Shown here one piece after another: positions 51,929-61,553 of a stretch of DNA of 64,000 nucleotides. The notes below the pieces were generated by a model, which was not told where the DNA came from, ran no database searches, and was given only the letters and a program-made list of their open reading frames with translations. The position numbers were made by a program, and so were the translations under genes. Every line of letters starts with the position of its first letter. The stretch's first letter is position 1. The stretch comes from JBEKUY01 sp049514555 (lineage in GTDB: Bacteria > Acidobacteriota > Terriglobia > Acidiferrales > UBA7541): the NCBI GenBank assembly GCA_049514555.1, contig JBEKUY010000012.1:1-64000 (forward strand), in the 5' to 3' direction.

Positions 51929-52528
51929 ATGAAGCTCATCCTCGCTTCCGCATCGCCACGCCGGGCGCAGATTCTGCGCGGCGCGGGCCTTTCTTTCGAA
52001 GCGGTTCCGTCCGACGTGGACGAAGATCCGCTCGACGGTGAGTCGCCGGAACATTGCGTGCGCCGCCTCGCGCAGCAGAAGGCTCGGTTGGCCGCTGTGC
52101 GCGCCGCCGGGCCGGCGATCATCGTTGGCGCGGATACGGTTGTCGTAGCCGACGGCAAGATCCTCGGCAAGCCATGCTCCGCAGAGGATGCGCGGGACAT
52201 GCTCCGGCTTCTCTCTGGGAAAACGCACACCGTTTACACCGGCCTCGTTCTCATCCGCCTCCCGGACGGAGCCAGCCGGACGGACATCGAGGCCACGCAG
52301 GTCACCTTCGACCTGATGTCAGCGGAAGAAATCTCGGCTTACGTCGCTTCCGGAGAGCCTTTTGACAAGGCGGGGGCCTACGGCATCCAGGGCAGGGGCG
52401 GCCGGTACATCTCACGCATCGAAGGCTGCTACTTCAATGTAGTCGGTCTTCCCCTGGCGCGCCTCTATCGCCACCTCATTGACCTCGGCTGGAAGCCCGG
52501 CCCGGAGCCGGTGCATGATAGTGATTGA
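51929..52528 (+). CDS. maf: Maf-type nucleoside triphosphate pyrophosphatase
   Basis: 199 residues from ATG 51929. LILASASPRRAQILRGAGL with the signature S-x-S-P-R-R, then VPSDVDEDP, IVGADTVVVADGKILGKP, LSGKTHTVYTGLVLIRL, and DKAGAYGIQGRGGRYISRIE. Maf proteins hydrolyse dTTP, UTP or modified nucleotides and are linked to septum control and house cleaning. Key residues (conserved Ser, Arg, the GADT Asp, and Lys/Gly in GKAGAYGIQG) are present. It is followed after 12 bases by the CWC gene. Confidence 0.95.
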   Translation: MKLILASASPRRAQILRGAGLSFEAVPSDVDEDPLDGESPEHCVRRLAQQKARLAAVRAAGPAIIVGADTVVVADGKILGKPCSAEDARDMLRLLSGKTHTVYTGLVLIRLPDGASRTDIEATQVTFDLMSAEEISAYVASGEPFDKAGAYGIQGRGGRYISRIEGCYFNVVGLPLARLYRHLIDLGWKPGPEPVHDSD

Positions 52529-52540
52529 ACAGGAGAACCT

Positions 52541-52741
52541 GTGAACGGCGCGGCAGCATCGAACACGAAGGCCTGCGGATCGTGCGGAAAGCAATTTTTC
52601 TGTGGAGCGTCCCAAGAAAAATGCTGGTGCAGTGAAATCAAGCTGAGTCGCGCGGCGCAAGAGAAACAACGATCGCAGTTTCAAGACTGCCTGTGCCCGG
52701 AATGTTTGCAGCGCGCCGCGCGCGATTCGGCGGCACCCTAG
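52541..52741 (+). CDS. Cysteine-rich CWC-type small protein (66 aa)
   Basis: GTG start behind AGGAGA. ACGSCGKQFFCGASQEKCWC followed by DCLCPECLQR gives eight cysteines, including the name-giving Cys-Trp-Cys. The arrangement suggests two zinc-binding knuckles. This family is small, widespread and of unknown function. It shares an operon-like spacing with Maf and converges with the CPBP gene. Confidence 0.85.
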   Translation: MNGAAASNTKACGSCGKQFFCGASQEKCWCSEIKLSRAAQEKQRSQFQDCLCPECLQRAARDSAAP

Positions 52742-52750
52742 GCTCGTGTG

Positions 52751-55700
52751 CTACGCCGGTCCGCCGCTGCGGCTTCTCCGCCACTCCACGAGCGGCCAAG
52801 CCACGAGCAAAGCCGCCGTCACCACTATGGCGATGCCGTTTCCCCGGTAGAAGGCATTCGGCTGAACCAGGAGTTCGCTCGCCGCACCACTGAGGCTCGC
52901 CAGCGCCGCCACCAAGAAATACCCAAGCATGTTGAACCGCACGAGCCACCGCGTGGCCCACCAGACGGCGCCGAGCAAGACGCCCTCGGCGATCAATTGT
53001 CTTGCGAAGTCGGCTCCGTTACCCCAATCGCTCACGAGCGCCAGCGCCGTCAAGAGGAAGAGTCCAATGCGCATCCAGCGAGCGCGCACCCGCGAGGCCA
53101 CGAACGCCGCGGCCAGCACGATGATGCCTGTGAATACAAGACCCCAGAGGACGCTGCCGCCGATCGCCTGTGCGGCGGGCACGTACGCGGAGAAATCCTG
53201 ACCGATTGCGGCGTCGAGCGTGCGATGCGGAGTGTTCCACGATCTCCCCAGCAAGTACGTCAGCCGCCCAAGTCCCGCAAGCGCCGCGGTGCCGCCGATG
53301 CCGATCAAGAGCGCATCGCGATAGTATGCCGCCGGCATGCCCTTCCAAGCCGGAAGGCGGTCTTCTCCGAAAGCCGGCGCGCCATAGAACCAGGTGAGTC
53401 CGAAGAGCAGAAGCAGAACAGCGAAGTAGAAACCTGCACCGAAGAGAACGCCGATAGCGATTCCTCCAAACATAAATTTCAGCGGAATCGCAGTGTCATA
53501 GGATGCGAGAAACATGGGCAGGCGGTTCCCGAGCGCGAAGACGGCCAAAAAACAAGCGGCACCCCAGGGCGCCCAGCGTGCAAAACGTCTCCAGGGAATG
53601 GATGCGGCTGCCGGCGAGCGCAGCTTCACCAGGAACAAGATCAGCGCAATGAGTCCCAAGGCGGCGAAGAAGGAATAGCGTCCCACCAGATGCAGCGTGC
53701 GCGAAAGCGTCTGCTCCTCCCGCTTGCGGCTCCATTCATCCGGAATCTTGATGTAGGTGCGATAGTTCGTCACCTCATCTCCGAGAACCTGTACTTCCAT
53801 ACGCGCGTAGGCATGGTCGGCCGAATCGCCGGTGGCCGTGGCGTTCTCCGGCAAATCGAGCGGGTGGGTCTTCTCCCACGTCAGCGTGTAATCCACGCGC
53901 GCGGGCCGCTTTTCCGAATTCGCCTCGACCAGCTTCCATGCGGCAAGCTCGATCTTTTTCACATCGTGCAAATACGCTTCGGCATGCGCCTGGGCTTGTT
54001 CTTTTGTCATTGTCGCGCCGGGCGTGGCCTCGGCCAGCGTGTGGTGCAGGGAATGAAGGGCGCCATCTGGTTTGAGAATGACGGCGTATTCTTCTTTCTC
54101 ACTGTCGCGGAAATAGCGCACCCGCCAGAGCGCTCCCGGGATCTCGTCCGTGTAGATTCGGTTCACCCGGGCGATGCCGATGCGCTCTCGAAGGAATTCA
54201 TTGGCCTCGCCGTCCATCCGGTCCACCAGGGTGGTCGCCGTGCGATAGTTTTCCGGGCGAAGGCCGCGCTGGCGGAGGATGCTATTTGCGGCCGCGTGCG
54301 CCTCGCGCGCATTCACATGCAGGCGCAGATAATCGCCCAGCCGTTCCGGCTTCACGCCAAAGAGCAACGCCGCGCCCAAGATTCCACACCCGATCAGGAA
54401 ACCAAGCTTGCCTGTACTGAGGGTCTCGTACCGCCTGGAGCCGGCCGCCGCAGCATCTCCAGGGACAGCTTGCCGCACCGTTGCTTCGGGGATCGGGTGG
54501 GCCCGGTTTTCGAGCGATTCATCGGTCTCAAATCTTCCCCGCGCCAAATAGGAAATGCCCGAAACCGCGAGAGGAACGAGCGCGGCCGCTCCCACGATCG
54601 CGCCGGAAACGCGGAAGTAGAGGCTTTCCGATCGCAGCAGCAGGAGTCCTAGCAGCGAAGCGTCCACCGTGTAATGCCAGATCAGCGTGGCAACGATGCC
54701 CCAGCGGAGCATCACGATGCCGGCGACGATGCCGATGATCCCAACTTCAATTCCCCGGATGTACCCCGGCTCCTGCGGGTAGGCGCTGTGCAGAAAGCTC
54801 CAGGCAAATGCCGGCAGGATCACCGCCAGAATGCGCGAGCGCGTCACCCGCGCGAGGAAGGGAATGGCGAAGAGGCGGAACAGAAATTCTTCGCTGGTGG
54901 ACGCGAGCATCCCAATGGCTATGCCCGAGATCCAAGGGAAAGACGTGCTCACCAGGTTCGAGTAGTTCAGGTCCTGCGGCGCCCAGACCCCGAACCGGCT
55001 GCCGACGAGGTAGAAGGCCACGACGAATCCGATGTGCGCCGCCGCGAGCGACAAACCCACGACCGAAGAGCTAAAGAACTCCTTCGTCCGGATTCCTTTC
55101 GAGGTGAACGCCTTCCCCAGCCGCAGACGGTCCGGCTGCGACGCACGGTAGAGCGCTTCACCCGCCGGCAGGACGAGCGAAACCATCAATGCCGAACCCA
55201 GCGCGAACAGCGCGGCAAAAACGAGGCTGCGCGCGACAAAGCTGCCGTAAGACGAGTTCGTGTCGTAGCCGGAGCGCGCGATCGGCCACTCGTTGATCTG
55301 CATGAGCAGGAGCAACGCGGCCACAAAGATACCCAGCTTCAGCGCGCCGCTCCAACCCACTTGCCCGCGCCGCGTCAGCGTAAAGCCCAGCCACAGCGCC
55401 GCGCCGAACAGCAGCGCGTAGGGAATAATGGCCACCTGGTTGTAAAAGATGTTGGTGGAGCGCAGGCGCTTGTAGCTGTCCTGCCACGCTTCCGGCACCT
55501 TGAGGAATTCTTCCACGCTTCCGACACGCTCGCCCTGAACGGTTACGTGCAGCCGATAAGGCGCGTCCTTGGCGCGGAATCCGCGTTTCTCCCAGGCAAA
55601 CGTCCAGTCGAGGCGCTTCGGGCGTTCGACCGAACTGGCTTCTTCCGGGAGGAAGTTCCAGTTGGACAAGCCCGCCCCGTATTGCGCGCGCAGAAAACCT

Positions 55701-56164
55701 TCCGCTTTACTGAGAGCCGCGGCACGCTCCAGCTTCGGCCCGGCGCGCGATTCTTCAATCTTGTGCTCGTAGCCGGTGATGCTGCCGCCGGGGCTCACGC
55801 GCACGCGAAACTCTTCTTCCTGCTGCGGGCGGAAGAAGCGTACGTCCCAATACCACACGCTCACTTCGCGGGCCATCAACTGGTTCGCTTGCTTCAGCCC
55901 CAGCTCGCGCTCCATGTACGTCTTGGCGTCGTCGTCCACATTGAAGACGATCGTGGACTGGTACCCGCTCACATCGTTGCCGGCAGTCGCGAGAAACGCG
56001 CGCGCTCGCGCCACGGCTTCGGTTCGCGAAACACGAAAATCCACCGAAGCCTCCGGAAATGCCGAGAAATAGAATTTGAAAGCGAAGAGCGCCCCGGCGA
56101 TTCCCAGGACGATCCAGAACAACAAGCCGCGCAGGTCTTTTCCCGTCAGGCGATCGCCGGTCAC
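52751..56164 (-). CDS. Giant duplicated membrane protein with CPBP (CAAX-protease-like) domain
   Basis: 1137 residues from GTG 56164 behind GGGAGG. N-terminal helix, then a soluble domain (about 40-220). Membrane helices and the CPBP abortive-infection/bacteriocin-type protease motifs follow: SEEFLFRLFAIPFL (E-E-x3-R), AWSFLHSAYP (x-H), WHYTVDASLLGL (H-x3-D). Then a second soluble domain (about 600-790) repeats the first in weaker form: VWYWDVRFFR and EEFRVRVSPGGSITGYEHKI versus LWRVRYFRDSEKEEYAVILK and DGALHSLHHTLAEA; RLDWTFAWEK versus RVDYTLTWEK. A final block of about nine helices ends the protein without a CPBP motif. A duplication of a PepSY-like module beside one active protease domain is inferred. 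Role unknown. Confidence 0.85.
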   Translation of the reverse strand: MTGDRLTGKDLRGLLFWIVLGIAGALFAFKFYFSAFPEASVDFRVSRTEAVARARAFLATAGNDVSGYQSTIVFNVDDDAKTYMERELGLKQANQLMAREVSVWYWDVRFFRPQQEEEFRVRVSPGGSITGYEHKIEESRAGPKLERAAALSKAEGFLRAQYGAGLSNWNFLPEEASSVERPKRLDWTFAWEKRGFRAKDAPYRLHVTVQGERVGSVEEFLKVPEAWQDSYKRLRSTNIFYNQVAIIPYALLFGAALWLGFTLTRRGQVGWSGALKLGIFVAALLLLMQINEWPIARSGYDTNSSYGSFVARSLVFAALFALGSALMVSLVLPAGEALYRASQPDRLRLGKAFTSKGIRTKEFFSSSVVGLSLAAAHIGFVVAFYLVGSRFGVWAPQDLNYSNLVSTSFPWISGIAIGMLASTSEEFLFRLFAIPFLARVTRSRILAVILPAFAWSFLHSAYPQEPGYIRGIEVGIIGIVAGIVMLRWGIVATLIWHYTVDASLLGLLLLRSESLYFRVSGAIVGAAALVPLAVSGISYLARGRFETDESLENRAHPIPEATVRQAVPGDAAAAGSRRYETLSTGKLGFLIGCGILGAALLFGVKPERLGDYLRLHVNAREAHAAANSILRQRGLRPENYRTATTLVDRMDGEANEFLRERIGIARVNRIYTDEIPGALWRVRYFRDSEKEEYAVILKPDGALHSLHHTLAEATPGATMTKEQAQAHAEAYLHDVKKIELAAWKLVEANSEKRPARVDYTLTWEKTHPLDLPENATATGDSADHAYARMEVQVLGDEVTNYRTYIKIPDEWSRKREEQTLSRTLHLVGRYSFFAALGLIALILFLVKLRSPAAASIPWRRFARWAPWGAACFLAVFALGNRLPMFLASYDTAIPLKFMFGGIAIGVLFGAGFYFAVLLLLFGLTWFYGAPAFGEDRLPAWKGMPAAYYRDALLIGIGGTAALAGLGRLTYLLGRSWNTPHRTLDAAIGQDFSAYVPAAQAIGGSVLWGLVFTGIIVLAAAFVASRVRARWMRIGLFLLTALALVSDWGNGADFARQLIAEGVLLGAVWWATRWLVRFNMLGYFLVAALASLSGAASELLVQPNAFYRGNGIAIVVTAALLVAWPLVEWRRSRSGGPA

Positions 56165-56347
56165 TCGTGCCTCCCCGTCTTGCCGATGCCCATGAGCCCG
56201 TTCACTTTATCTGTACGTCTCCGTTGCGCGCAAGTGTCCCGGTGGCCCCGGCGCGGTCTTCCGCACGCGGGCTTCACACTGCGGCAACGGGATTGTTTTC
56301 GCTCCTCGCGCACCCCTGGGCGCGGGAGGGTGGTATAAAAGCCCTCG

Positions 56348-58462
56348 ATGGCCTTCCTACTCACTGACGACGTGCGCCACTTGAAAGGCGTGGGTCCGCA
56401 GCGCGCCGCGACGCTGGCCGAGCGCGGCATCCGCACGATCGAAGACCTGCTGGCCTATCTGCCGTTCCGCTACGAAGACCGCATACGCTTTTCCACCATC
56501 CGCGAAATCCAGCCCGGCGGCGTTTACACCATCCGAGCGCGGGTCGCGAGCGGCGGCACACTCCGCTACATGCGCGGGCGCGATGCGATCTATCACTTGC
56601 TCGTGCAGGATGCCACCGGGTCGTTCCACTGCAAGTTCTTTCACGGGAGCTACCTCGAAGGACGGCTCAAGCCCGGTCAGGAACTGGTGCTGCACGGCAA
56701 GGCCGAAATCGACCGTTACCGGCCGGCGCGTATCGAAATGGTGAATCCGCAGATCGAGCCGCTCGGCGGCGAGGCCGAGGATTCGACCGAGGTCGGGCGC
56801 ATCGTACCCATCTACGAAGCCATCGGCAATTTCGGCTCGCGCGCCATCCGCCGCGCCATGTATCAGGCACTCGCCAATCTCCCGACGCAAATGCCCGATC
56901 ATCTGCCGGCGGGGCTGCTCGTGCGGCTCGGATATCCCTCGCGCCGCGAAGCAATCATCCGCACGCACTTCCCGCCGCCGGAGGAAAACCTCGAGGCGCT
57001 CAACGCCTTTCGTTCGCCCGCGCAGGAGCGCCTGATCTTCGAAGAATTTTTTCTTTATCAACTCAGCCTGGCCCTCGGCCGGCGCGCCGCCCGCCGCGAG
57101 AACGCCATCGCTTTTCGCCTGCGCGAGGACCGCGTGCGCGAAGCGCTGAAGCGCATTCTGCCCTTCAAACCCACCGGAGCGCAGAAGCGCGCCCTCGCGG
57201 AAATCGCCGCCGACCTGGAGAAGCCTGCGCCCATGAACCGGCTTCTCCAGGGAGACGTCGGCAGCGGCAAGACGATTGTCGCGCTCGAGACCGCCGTGAT
57301 CGCCATCGAAAACGGCTGCCAGGCCGCGCTGATGGCGCCGACGGAAATTCTGGCCGTGCAACATTTCCTGGCCGCCGGGCGTATTCTCGCGCCGGGCGGA
57401 TATCGGGCCGAGTTGCTTATCAGCGGCTTGAAGCCATCCGAGAAGACCGCCGCGCGCGAACGCATCCGCAGCGGCGAAGCGCAGCTCGTGATCGGCACGC
57501 ACGCGCTCATCGAAGAGGACGTCGAATTCGCGCGCCTGGGCCTCGCGGTGATCGACGAACAGCATCGCTTCGGCGTCCTGCAGCGCAAGAGGCTGATGGA
57601 CAAAGCCGCCTCGCGCGGCCACGCGCCTCACGTCCTGGTCATGACGGCCACGCCCATTCCCCGGACCCTTTCGCTCACGCTCTACGGCGACTTGGACGTT
57701 TCCGTGCTCGACGAACTGCCTCCCGGCCGCACGCCCATCGAGACGCGCGTCACCTCCGAGCCGCATCTCGGCGGCGTGTGGGAATTTCTTCGCGGCGAAG
57801 TGGCGCGCGGCCGTCAGGGTTACGTGGTTTACCCGGTCATCGAGGAATCGAAGCAGGAGCTTAAGGCAGCCATCGTCGAATACGAGCGCCTCTCGAAGGA
57901 TATGTTCCCGAAGATGCGGCTGGGCCTGTTGCACGGCCGGCTTTCGAGCAGCGAAAAAGAAGACGTGATGGAGCGCTTCCGCCGCGGGGACGTGCAGATC
58001 CTCGTGGCCACCACCGTCGTCGAAGTCGGCGTGGACGTGCCCAACGCCACCGTCATGGTCATCGAGCACGCCGAGCGCTTCGGCCTGGCACAATTGCACC
58101 AGCTTCGCGGCCGCATCGGACGCGGCGCCGAGAAATCGCATTGCATCCTCGTGGCGCCGCCGCGCATGACCGATGAAGCGCGCCGACGCCTGGACACGAT
58201 GGCGCGCACGTCGGACGGTTTTGAAATCGCGGAAATCGATCTCGAGCTTCGCGGGCCCGGAGAATTCTTCGGCACGCGGCAGCATGGGGAGCTTGGTTTC
58301 CAGGTGGCCAACCCCCTGCGCGACCGCCAACTCCTGGAGCTCGCGCGGCGCGAGGCGTTCGCCCTCGCGGAAGACGCCTCTCAGGCCGAGGCGCTGCGCC
58401 AAGTCCTCGGCCAGTTGCCCGCGCACTGGCAGCGCCGCTATCATCTGGCGCAGGTGGGTTGA
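56348..58462 (+). CDS. recG: ATP-dependent DNA helicase RecG
   Basis: 704 residues, normal length. The N-terminal wedge/OB region contains LKGVGPQRAATLAERGIRTI and YLPFRYEDR. Helicase core: LLQGDVGSGKTIVALETAVI (Walker A), LVIGTHALIEEDVEF, LAVIDEQHRFGVLQRKRL (DEQH), MTATPIPRTLSLTLYGDLDV, LHGRLSSSEKEDVMERFRRG, ATTVVEVGVDVPNATVMVIE, LHQLRGRIGRGAEKSHCIL. RecG remodels stalled replication forks and recombination intermediates. The RsmD gene follows after three bases. Confidence 0.97.
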   Translation: MAFLLTDDVRHLKGVGPQRAATLAERGIRTIEDLLAYLPFRYEDRIRFSTIREIQPGGVYTIRARVASGGTLRYMRGRDAIYHLLVQDATGSFHCKFFHGSYLEGRLKPGQELVLHGKAEIDRYRPARIEMVNPQIEPLGGEAEDSTEVGRIVPIYEAIGNFGSRAIRRAMYQALANLPTQMPDHLPAGLLVRLGYPSRREAIIRTHFPPPEENLEALNAFRSPAQERLIFEEFFLYQLSLALGRRAARRENAIAFRLREDRVREALKRILPFKPTGAQKRALAEIAADLEKPAPMNRLLQGDVGSGKTIVALETAVIAIENGCQAALMAPTEILAVQHFLAAGRILAPGGYRAELLISGLKPSEKTAARERIRSGEAQLVIGTHALIEEDVEFARLGLAVIDEQHRFGVLQRKRLMDKAASRGHAPHVLVMTATPIPRTLSLTLYGDLDVSVLDELPPGRTPIETRVTSEPHLGGVWEFLRGEVARGRQGYVVYPVIEESKQELKAAIVEYERLSKDMFPKMRLGLLHGRLSSSEKEDVMERFRRGDVQILVATTVVEVGVDVPNATVMVIEHAERFGLAQLHQLRGRIGRGAEKSHCILVAPPRMTDEARRRLDTMARTSDGFEIAEIDLELRGPGEFFGTRQHGELGFQVANPLRDRQLLELARREAFALAEDASQAEALRQVLGQLPAHWQRRYHLAQVG

Positions 58463-58465
58463 ACC

Positions 58466-59041
58466 GTGCGCATCGTCGCCGGAAAATATCGCAGCCGGGT
58501 GCTCAGAAGTCTCCGCAGCCGGGAACTGCGCCCGACGAGCGATCGGCTCCGCGAAACCCTCTTCGACATTCTGGGCGCGTCCGTCGAGGGAAGCGTCTTC
58601 GTGGACGTATACGCCGGCACGGGCGCGGTCGGCATCGAGGCCCTGAGCCGCGGCGCGGCGGAAGTCACCTTCATCGAAAAACATCCCGCGGCGGCCACGC
58701 TGATCCGCAGGAATCTGGAATCGCTGCGTGTGGAATCGGGCGCCATGATTCTGGCGATGGACGCGGTGCGCGGGCTCGACCAGTTTGCCCACCGCCGCTT
58801 TGGAGACCGGTTGCAGGCGGATTTCGTTTTTCTCGATCCGCCGTATGCCGCCGAAGAAGAGTACGCGCGCTCTCTCGGCTATCTCGACGAATCAAGGCTC
58901 CTGGCGCCCAGCGGCCTCATCATCACCGAGCACCGGAGCAGTTTCGAGCTGCCCGAGCGCCTCACGCAAATCGAGCGCGCGCGCGTGGTCGAGCAGGGCG
59001 ACGCCGCCCTGAGTTTTTACCGCTTGGCCCGCGCGGCATGA
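58466..59041 (+). CDS. rsmD: 16S rRNA (guanine-966-N2)-methyltransferase RsmD
   Basis: 191 residues; GTG start three bases after RecG, with AGGTGGGT in the RecG end as binding site. VRIVAGKYRSRVLRSLRSRE, RPTSDRLRETLFDILGA, VFVDVYAGTGAVGIEALSRG (SAM motif I) and the N6/N2-methylase catalytic motif FVFLDPPYAAEEEYARSL with DPPY. It methylates G966 of 16S rRNA in small subunits. All conserved blocks are present. Confidence 0.95.
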   Translation: MRIVAGKYRSRVLRSLRSRELRPTSDRLRETLFDILGASVEGSVFVDVYAGTGAVGIEALSRGAAEVTFIEKHPAAATLIRRNLESLRVESGAMILAMDAVRGLDQFAHRRFGDRLQADFVFLDPPYAAEEEYARSLGYLDESRLLAPSGLIITEHRSSFELPERLTQIERARVVEQGDAALSFYRLARAA

Positions 59042-59074
59042 CGCCGCGCCCGACGAAGCGGGAAGCAGGGCAGT

Positions 59075-60862
59075 TCACTGCTTCTTCTGGAACAAACCCT
59101 TCAGCGTATCCGCGAGCGACGGCTTTTGCTGCGGTGAAGTCGTCTGATTCGGCGCGGACGAATCAAACTTCGGTATGGCCTTCCCGGGCCGAATCTTTAT
59201 GTCGGAAAATGTTCCCCCAACCGAGAACGGGACCGTGGCCTTCGTGATGGTTCTCCCCGTTGCATTTCCCAGCAGCCCGGTCAGCGCGCCCACGGCCATT
59301 TCTTGGGCCCCGCCGCCCGCGCCGGGCACAAGGGTGGCTTGGCCCTGATAGCCAACGGTCCCATCGAAGCCGAACGATCCGTTCAAGTCCATCGTGCCCA
59401 CCGGCGAGTCCATGTGTATCTGTTTGCTCGCGACACGCCCCCCGGCGATCACGAGGTCTCCCTGAATCACCTTGAAGGGCGTCGAGGAACTGCCCGCGCT
59501 CCCCGCCAGCTTTCCCATGAACACCAGCGCGCCGGGCAAATTGAATCCCGGCAATTGACCGTCGCGCACGGCAAAATTTCCTTTGCCCGTGAGGGTATCG
59601 AGCAGGCGCGAACCGGCCGACCCATAAACGTTTTCCAATTTCAAATCGCCCGTGCCGGTGATCTTTCCCTTCAAGGACGGATCGGTGGACACCAGCTTGC
59701 CCACATCAATGTTGTTCAGCTCCAGATTCGCCGAGAAGCGCAGCGGCGTTTGCCTGCGGTCGGCGCGCGCGGAAACCTGCACCGTGCCTCCGTACAGGTC
59801 CATGTGCGCCGGGAATGCCTCCATCCGGTCGGTATAGAGGCGCACTTCGACGACGGCATTGTTGGCCGTATAGGATTCGAACTTGATTCGCTCCGCGGTG
59901 ATTTTGCCGCGCGCCAACAATACGCTTTCGCCCATCGAGGCAGCCGAAGCTGCCGCCGACTCGCCTCCCGTTCCCTTTCCGCTGAGGAGCTTAGACAGAG
60001 CGTCCAGATCGAGCTGCGGGGTGGAGACGTCGAATTCGACCACCGGCTTGGAGAGATCGGCCACCGTCACCGCGGCTTTCACGTCGAGCGCCTTGCCGAC
60101 CATCATGCGAAGATCGGCCTGGGCGCGGCCTTGCGACATCGTGAACTTCCCGCTGCGCACCTCGAGGGGTTCGGCGAGCGACGTACTCTCGATGCGCACT
60201 CCCTTGAAATCGGCGTCGCCCTCGAGTTGTTTCATCAAGGATTCGTCAAAGGTCACTTGGCGCGCGACGACGTTCAATCCGCGCACCGACGTGCCCGGCT
60301 GGATTCGCCCGTGAACGACGTCGCCGAGCACCACTTCCGCGTCCGTCAGCGAGATTTTTCCGATCTCCTGGAGCGAAAACGAGCTGCCGCCTCCGGACGG
60401 TTTGGCGGGTTGAGGTGCCCCTGCGCGCCCGCCCGCGTCCGGCCCGGAGAAGTCAAAGTTCGTCCGTCCTCCCGGCGCGCTCAACAGCGTGAGCTTCGGC
60501 TTCACGAACTCGAGCGAGGTGATCTCGATCTGGCGATGAAGCAGCGGCCCCAGCGCCAAGCTCCCGCGCAACTTATCGACGTGGACCAGCTCCCCATCGG
60601 GAAATCCGGCAGGATTGCCGAGCCCCACGCCATCCACGGTGAAGCCCACGGTGGGCAGAATCCGCGCGTGGATCGCACCGAGCGTGAGTTTGCGGCCGGT
60701 CTGCTGTTCGACGGCGGCGGCAATCGTCGGCCGGTAGCGGTCCACATCCAGGAAGCGGGGCAAGACCAACCCGGCAACGACGACCACCGCGACGACGATC
60801 ATGAGCACGAGCGCCCAGCGCGGCAGTCTTTTCTGTGCACGGGTGGAAGAACTCTTTGTCAT
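59075..60862 (-). CDS. AsmA-family protein
   Basis: 595 residues from ATG 60862 (AGGAG five bases upstream). One membrane anchor at about 15-37 (WALVLMIVVAVVVVAGLVL), then a long periplasmic beta-rich region. FLDVDRYRPTIAAAVEQQTG and KLTLGAIHARILPTVGFTVD are typical AsmA N-terminal motifs; LQLNNIDVGK-like and LKGKITGTGDLKLENVYGSA segments occur in the C-terminal AsmA domain. AsmA-like proteins are thought to form bridge-like lipid-transfer structures between membranes. The C-terminal tail (about 560-595) is charged. Confidence 0.9.
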   Translation of the reverse strand: MTKSSSTRAQKRLPRWALVLMIVVAVVVVAGLVLPRFLDVDRYRPTIAAAVEQQTGRKLTLGAIHARILPTVGFTVDGVGLGNPAGFPDGELVHVDKLRGSLALGPLLHRQIEITSLEFVKPKLTLLSAPGGRTNFDFSGPDAGGRAGAPQPAKPSGGGSSFSLQEIGKISLTDAEVVLGDVVHGRIQPGTSVRGLNVVARQVTFDESLMKQLEGDADFKGVRIESTSLAEPLEVRSGKFTMSQGRAQADLRMMVGKALDVKAAVTVADLSKPVVEFDVSTPQLDLDALSKLLSGKGTGGESAAASAASMGESVLLARGKITAERIKFESYTANNAVVEVRLYTDRMEAFPAHMDLYGGTVQVSARADRRQTPLRFSANLELNNIDVGKLVSTDPSLKGKITGTGDLKLENVYGSAGSRLLDTLTGKGNFAVRDGQLPGFNLPGALVFMGKLAGSAGSSSTPFKVIQGDLVIAGGRVASKQIHMDSPVGTMDLNGSFGFDGTVGYQGQATLVPGAGGGAQEMAVGALTGLLGNATGRTITKATVPFSVGGTFSDIKIRPGKAIPKFDSSAPNQTTSPQQKPSLADTLKGLFQKKQ

Positions 60863-61103
60863 GGAAGCTCCTGGCGACGCTTGTGCAGCCCGCTATCCTG
60901 ACAGAAGGCCGCAGGTACGGGCAAGCACGCTGCGCGCAGTGACTCGTGACGCGTCTTCGTTGAAGCTATGGCGGGCAAGTTCGCGACTCGTGACGAGTGG
61001 AACGAGTGAGAACGGACCGAAGGAATCAAACACTTTCGAACGCCCCAAACAAAGGAACCCCCAGGCGCAAGACCGGCGCCCGGGACACCCGTCCTCTTTC
61101 TTC

Positions 61104-61544
61104 TCAGGCAGTTTCTGCTGCCACTCCCTCTTTCTTTGCTAGATCAAAAGTATTTGGAGAAACCTTCGTAAACTGGTCCGCACGCCGAATAAGGGCTACT
61201 GCCACTGTATTTGTGGGATTCTTCGCAATTACAGCGTGTCCATTCCCTGTGAGCTTAGCCACAATATCTTTGACGTGCATTGGTTTTCCTGCGGCTTGCA
61301 AAATTTCGACCACTTGTGTTGCAAGAGCCGCTCCTTTGGTGCGACGGCGAGGAATCACCATAATGCCAGGAAGTGCTTGCTGCTCGGATGCGGGGCTTTT
61401 CTTACCGCACAGCTTCCGAGTGGCTGCAATGTATTCACGGAGAGATTGGGCGCGTTCGAGAATTTCCTTTAACTCACTCTCGGCCGACGCTAAATGAGCT
61501 TTAAGGTCTGTCTTACTCAGCTTGTTTGTAGGCTTGGTTCTCAT
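61104..61544 (-). CDS. HARE-type winged-helix protein (146 aa)
   Basis: N-terminal coiled coil (about 8-45, LKAHLASAESELKEILERAQ), a basic linker (IPRRRTKGAA), then a winged helix (about 72-135): VVEILQAAGKPMHVKDIVAK, LTGNGHAVIAKNPTNTVAVA, RRADQFTKVSPNTFDL. This matches the HARE-HTH pattern known from HB1/ASXL and restriction-linked bacterial proteins and from RpoE (delta). ATG 61544 has no ribosome-binding site; the promoter's predicted start is at or near the ATG, so the message may be leaderless. It diverges from the GIY-YIG gene across a 128-base region. It probably binds the palindromes there; not shown. Confidence 0.8.
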   Translation of the reverse strand: MRTKPTNKLSKTDLKAHLASAESELKEILERAQSLREYIAATRKLCGKKSPASEQQALPGIMVIPRRRTKGAALATQVVEILQAAGKPMHVKDIVAKLTGNGHAVIAKNPTNTVAVALIRRADQFTKVSPNTFDLAKKEGVAAETA

Positions 61545-61553
61545 AATGCTGTA

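Noticed and set aside
50602..52230. 542-codon minus-strand ORF over the mutase and Maf genes
   Set aside because: It spans two clear genes and their junction; a shadow of high-GC codon use.
54674..56338. 554-codon plus-strand ORF (and others at 52748-54652) opposite the CPBP gene
   Set aside because: Arg/Glu/Gln-rich translation without hydrophobic core, typical of an antisense frame to a membrane protein.
56357..58792. 811-codon minus-strand ORF opposite recG/rsmD
   Set aside because: It mirrors the two genes on the other strand, which carry all helicase and methylase motifs; it is a GC-bias shadow.
59303..60901. 532-codon plus-strand ORF opposite AsmA
   Set aside because: His/Arg/Gln-rich antisense composition; AsmA motifs lie on the minus strand.
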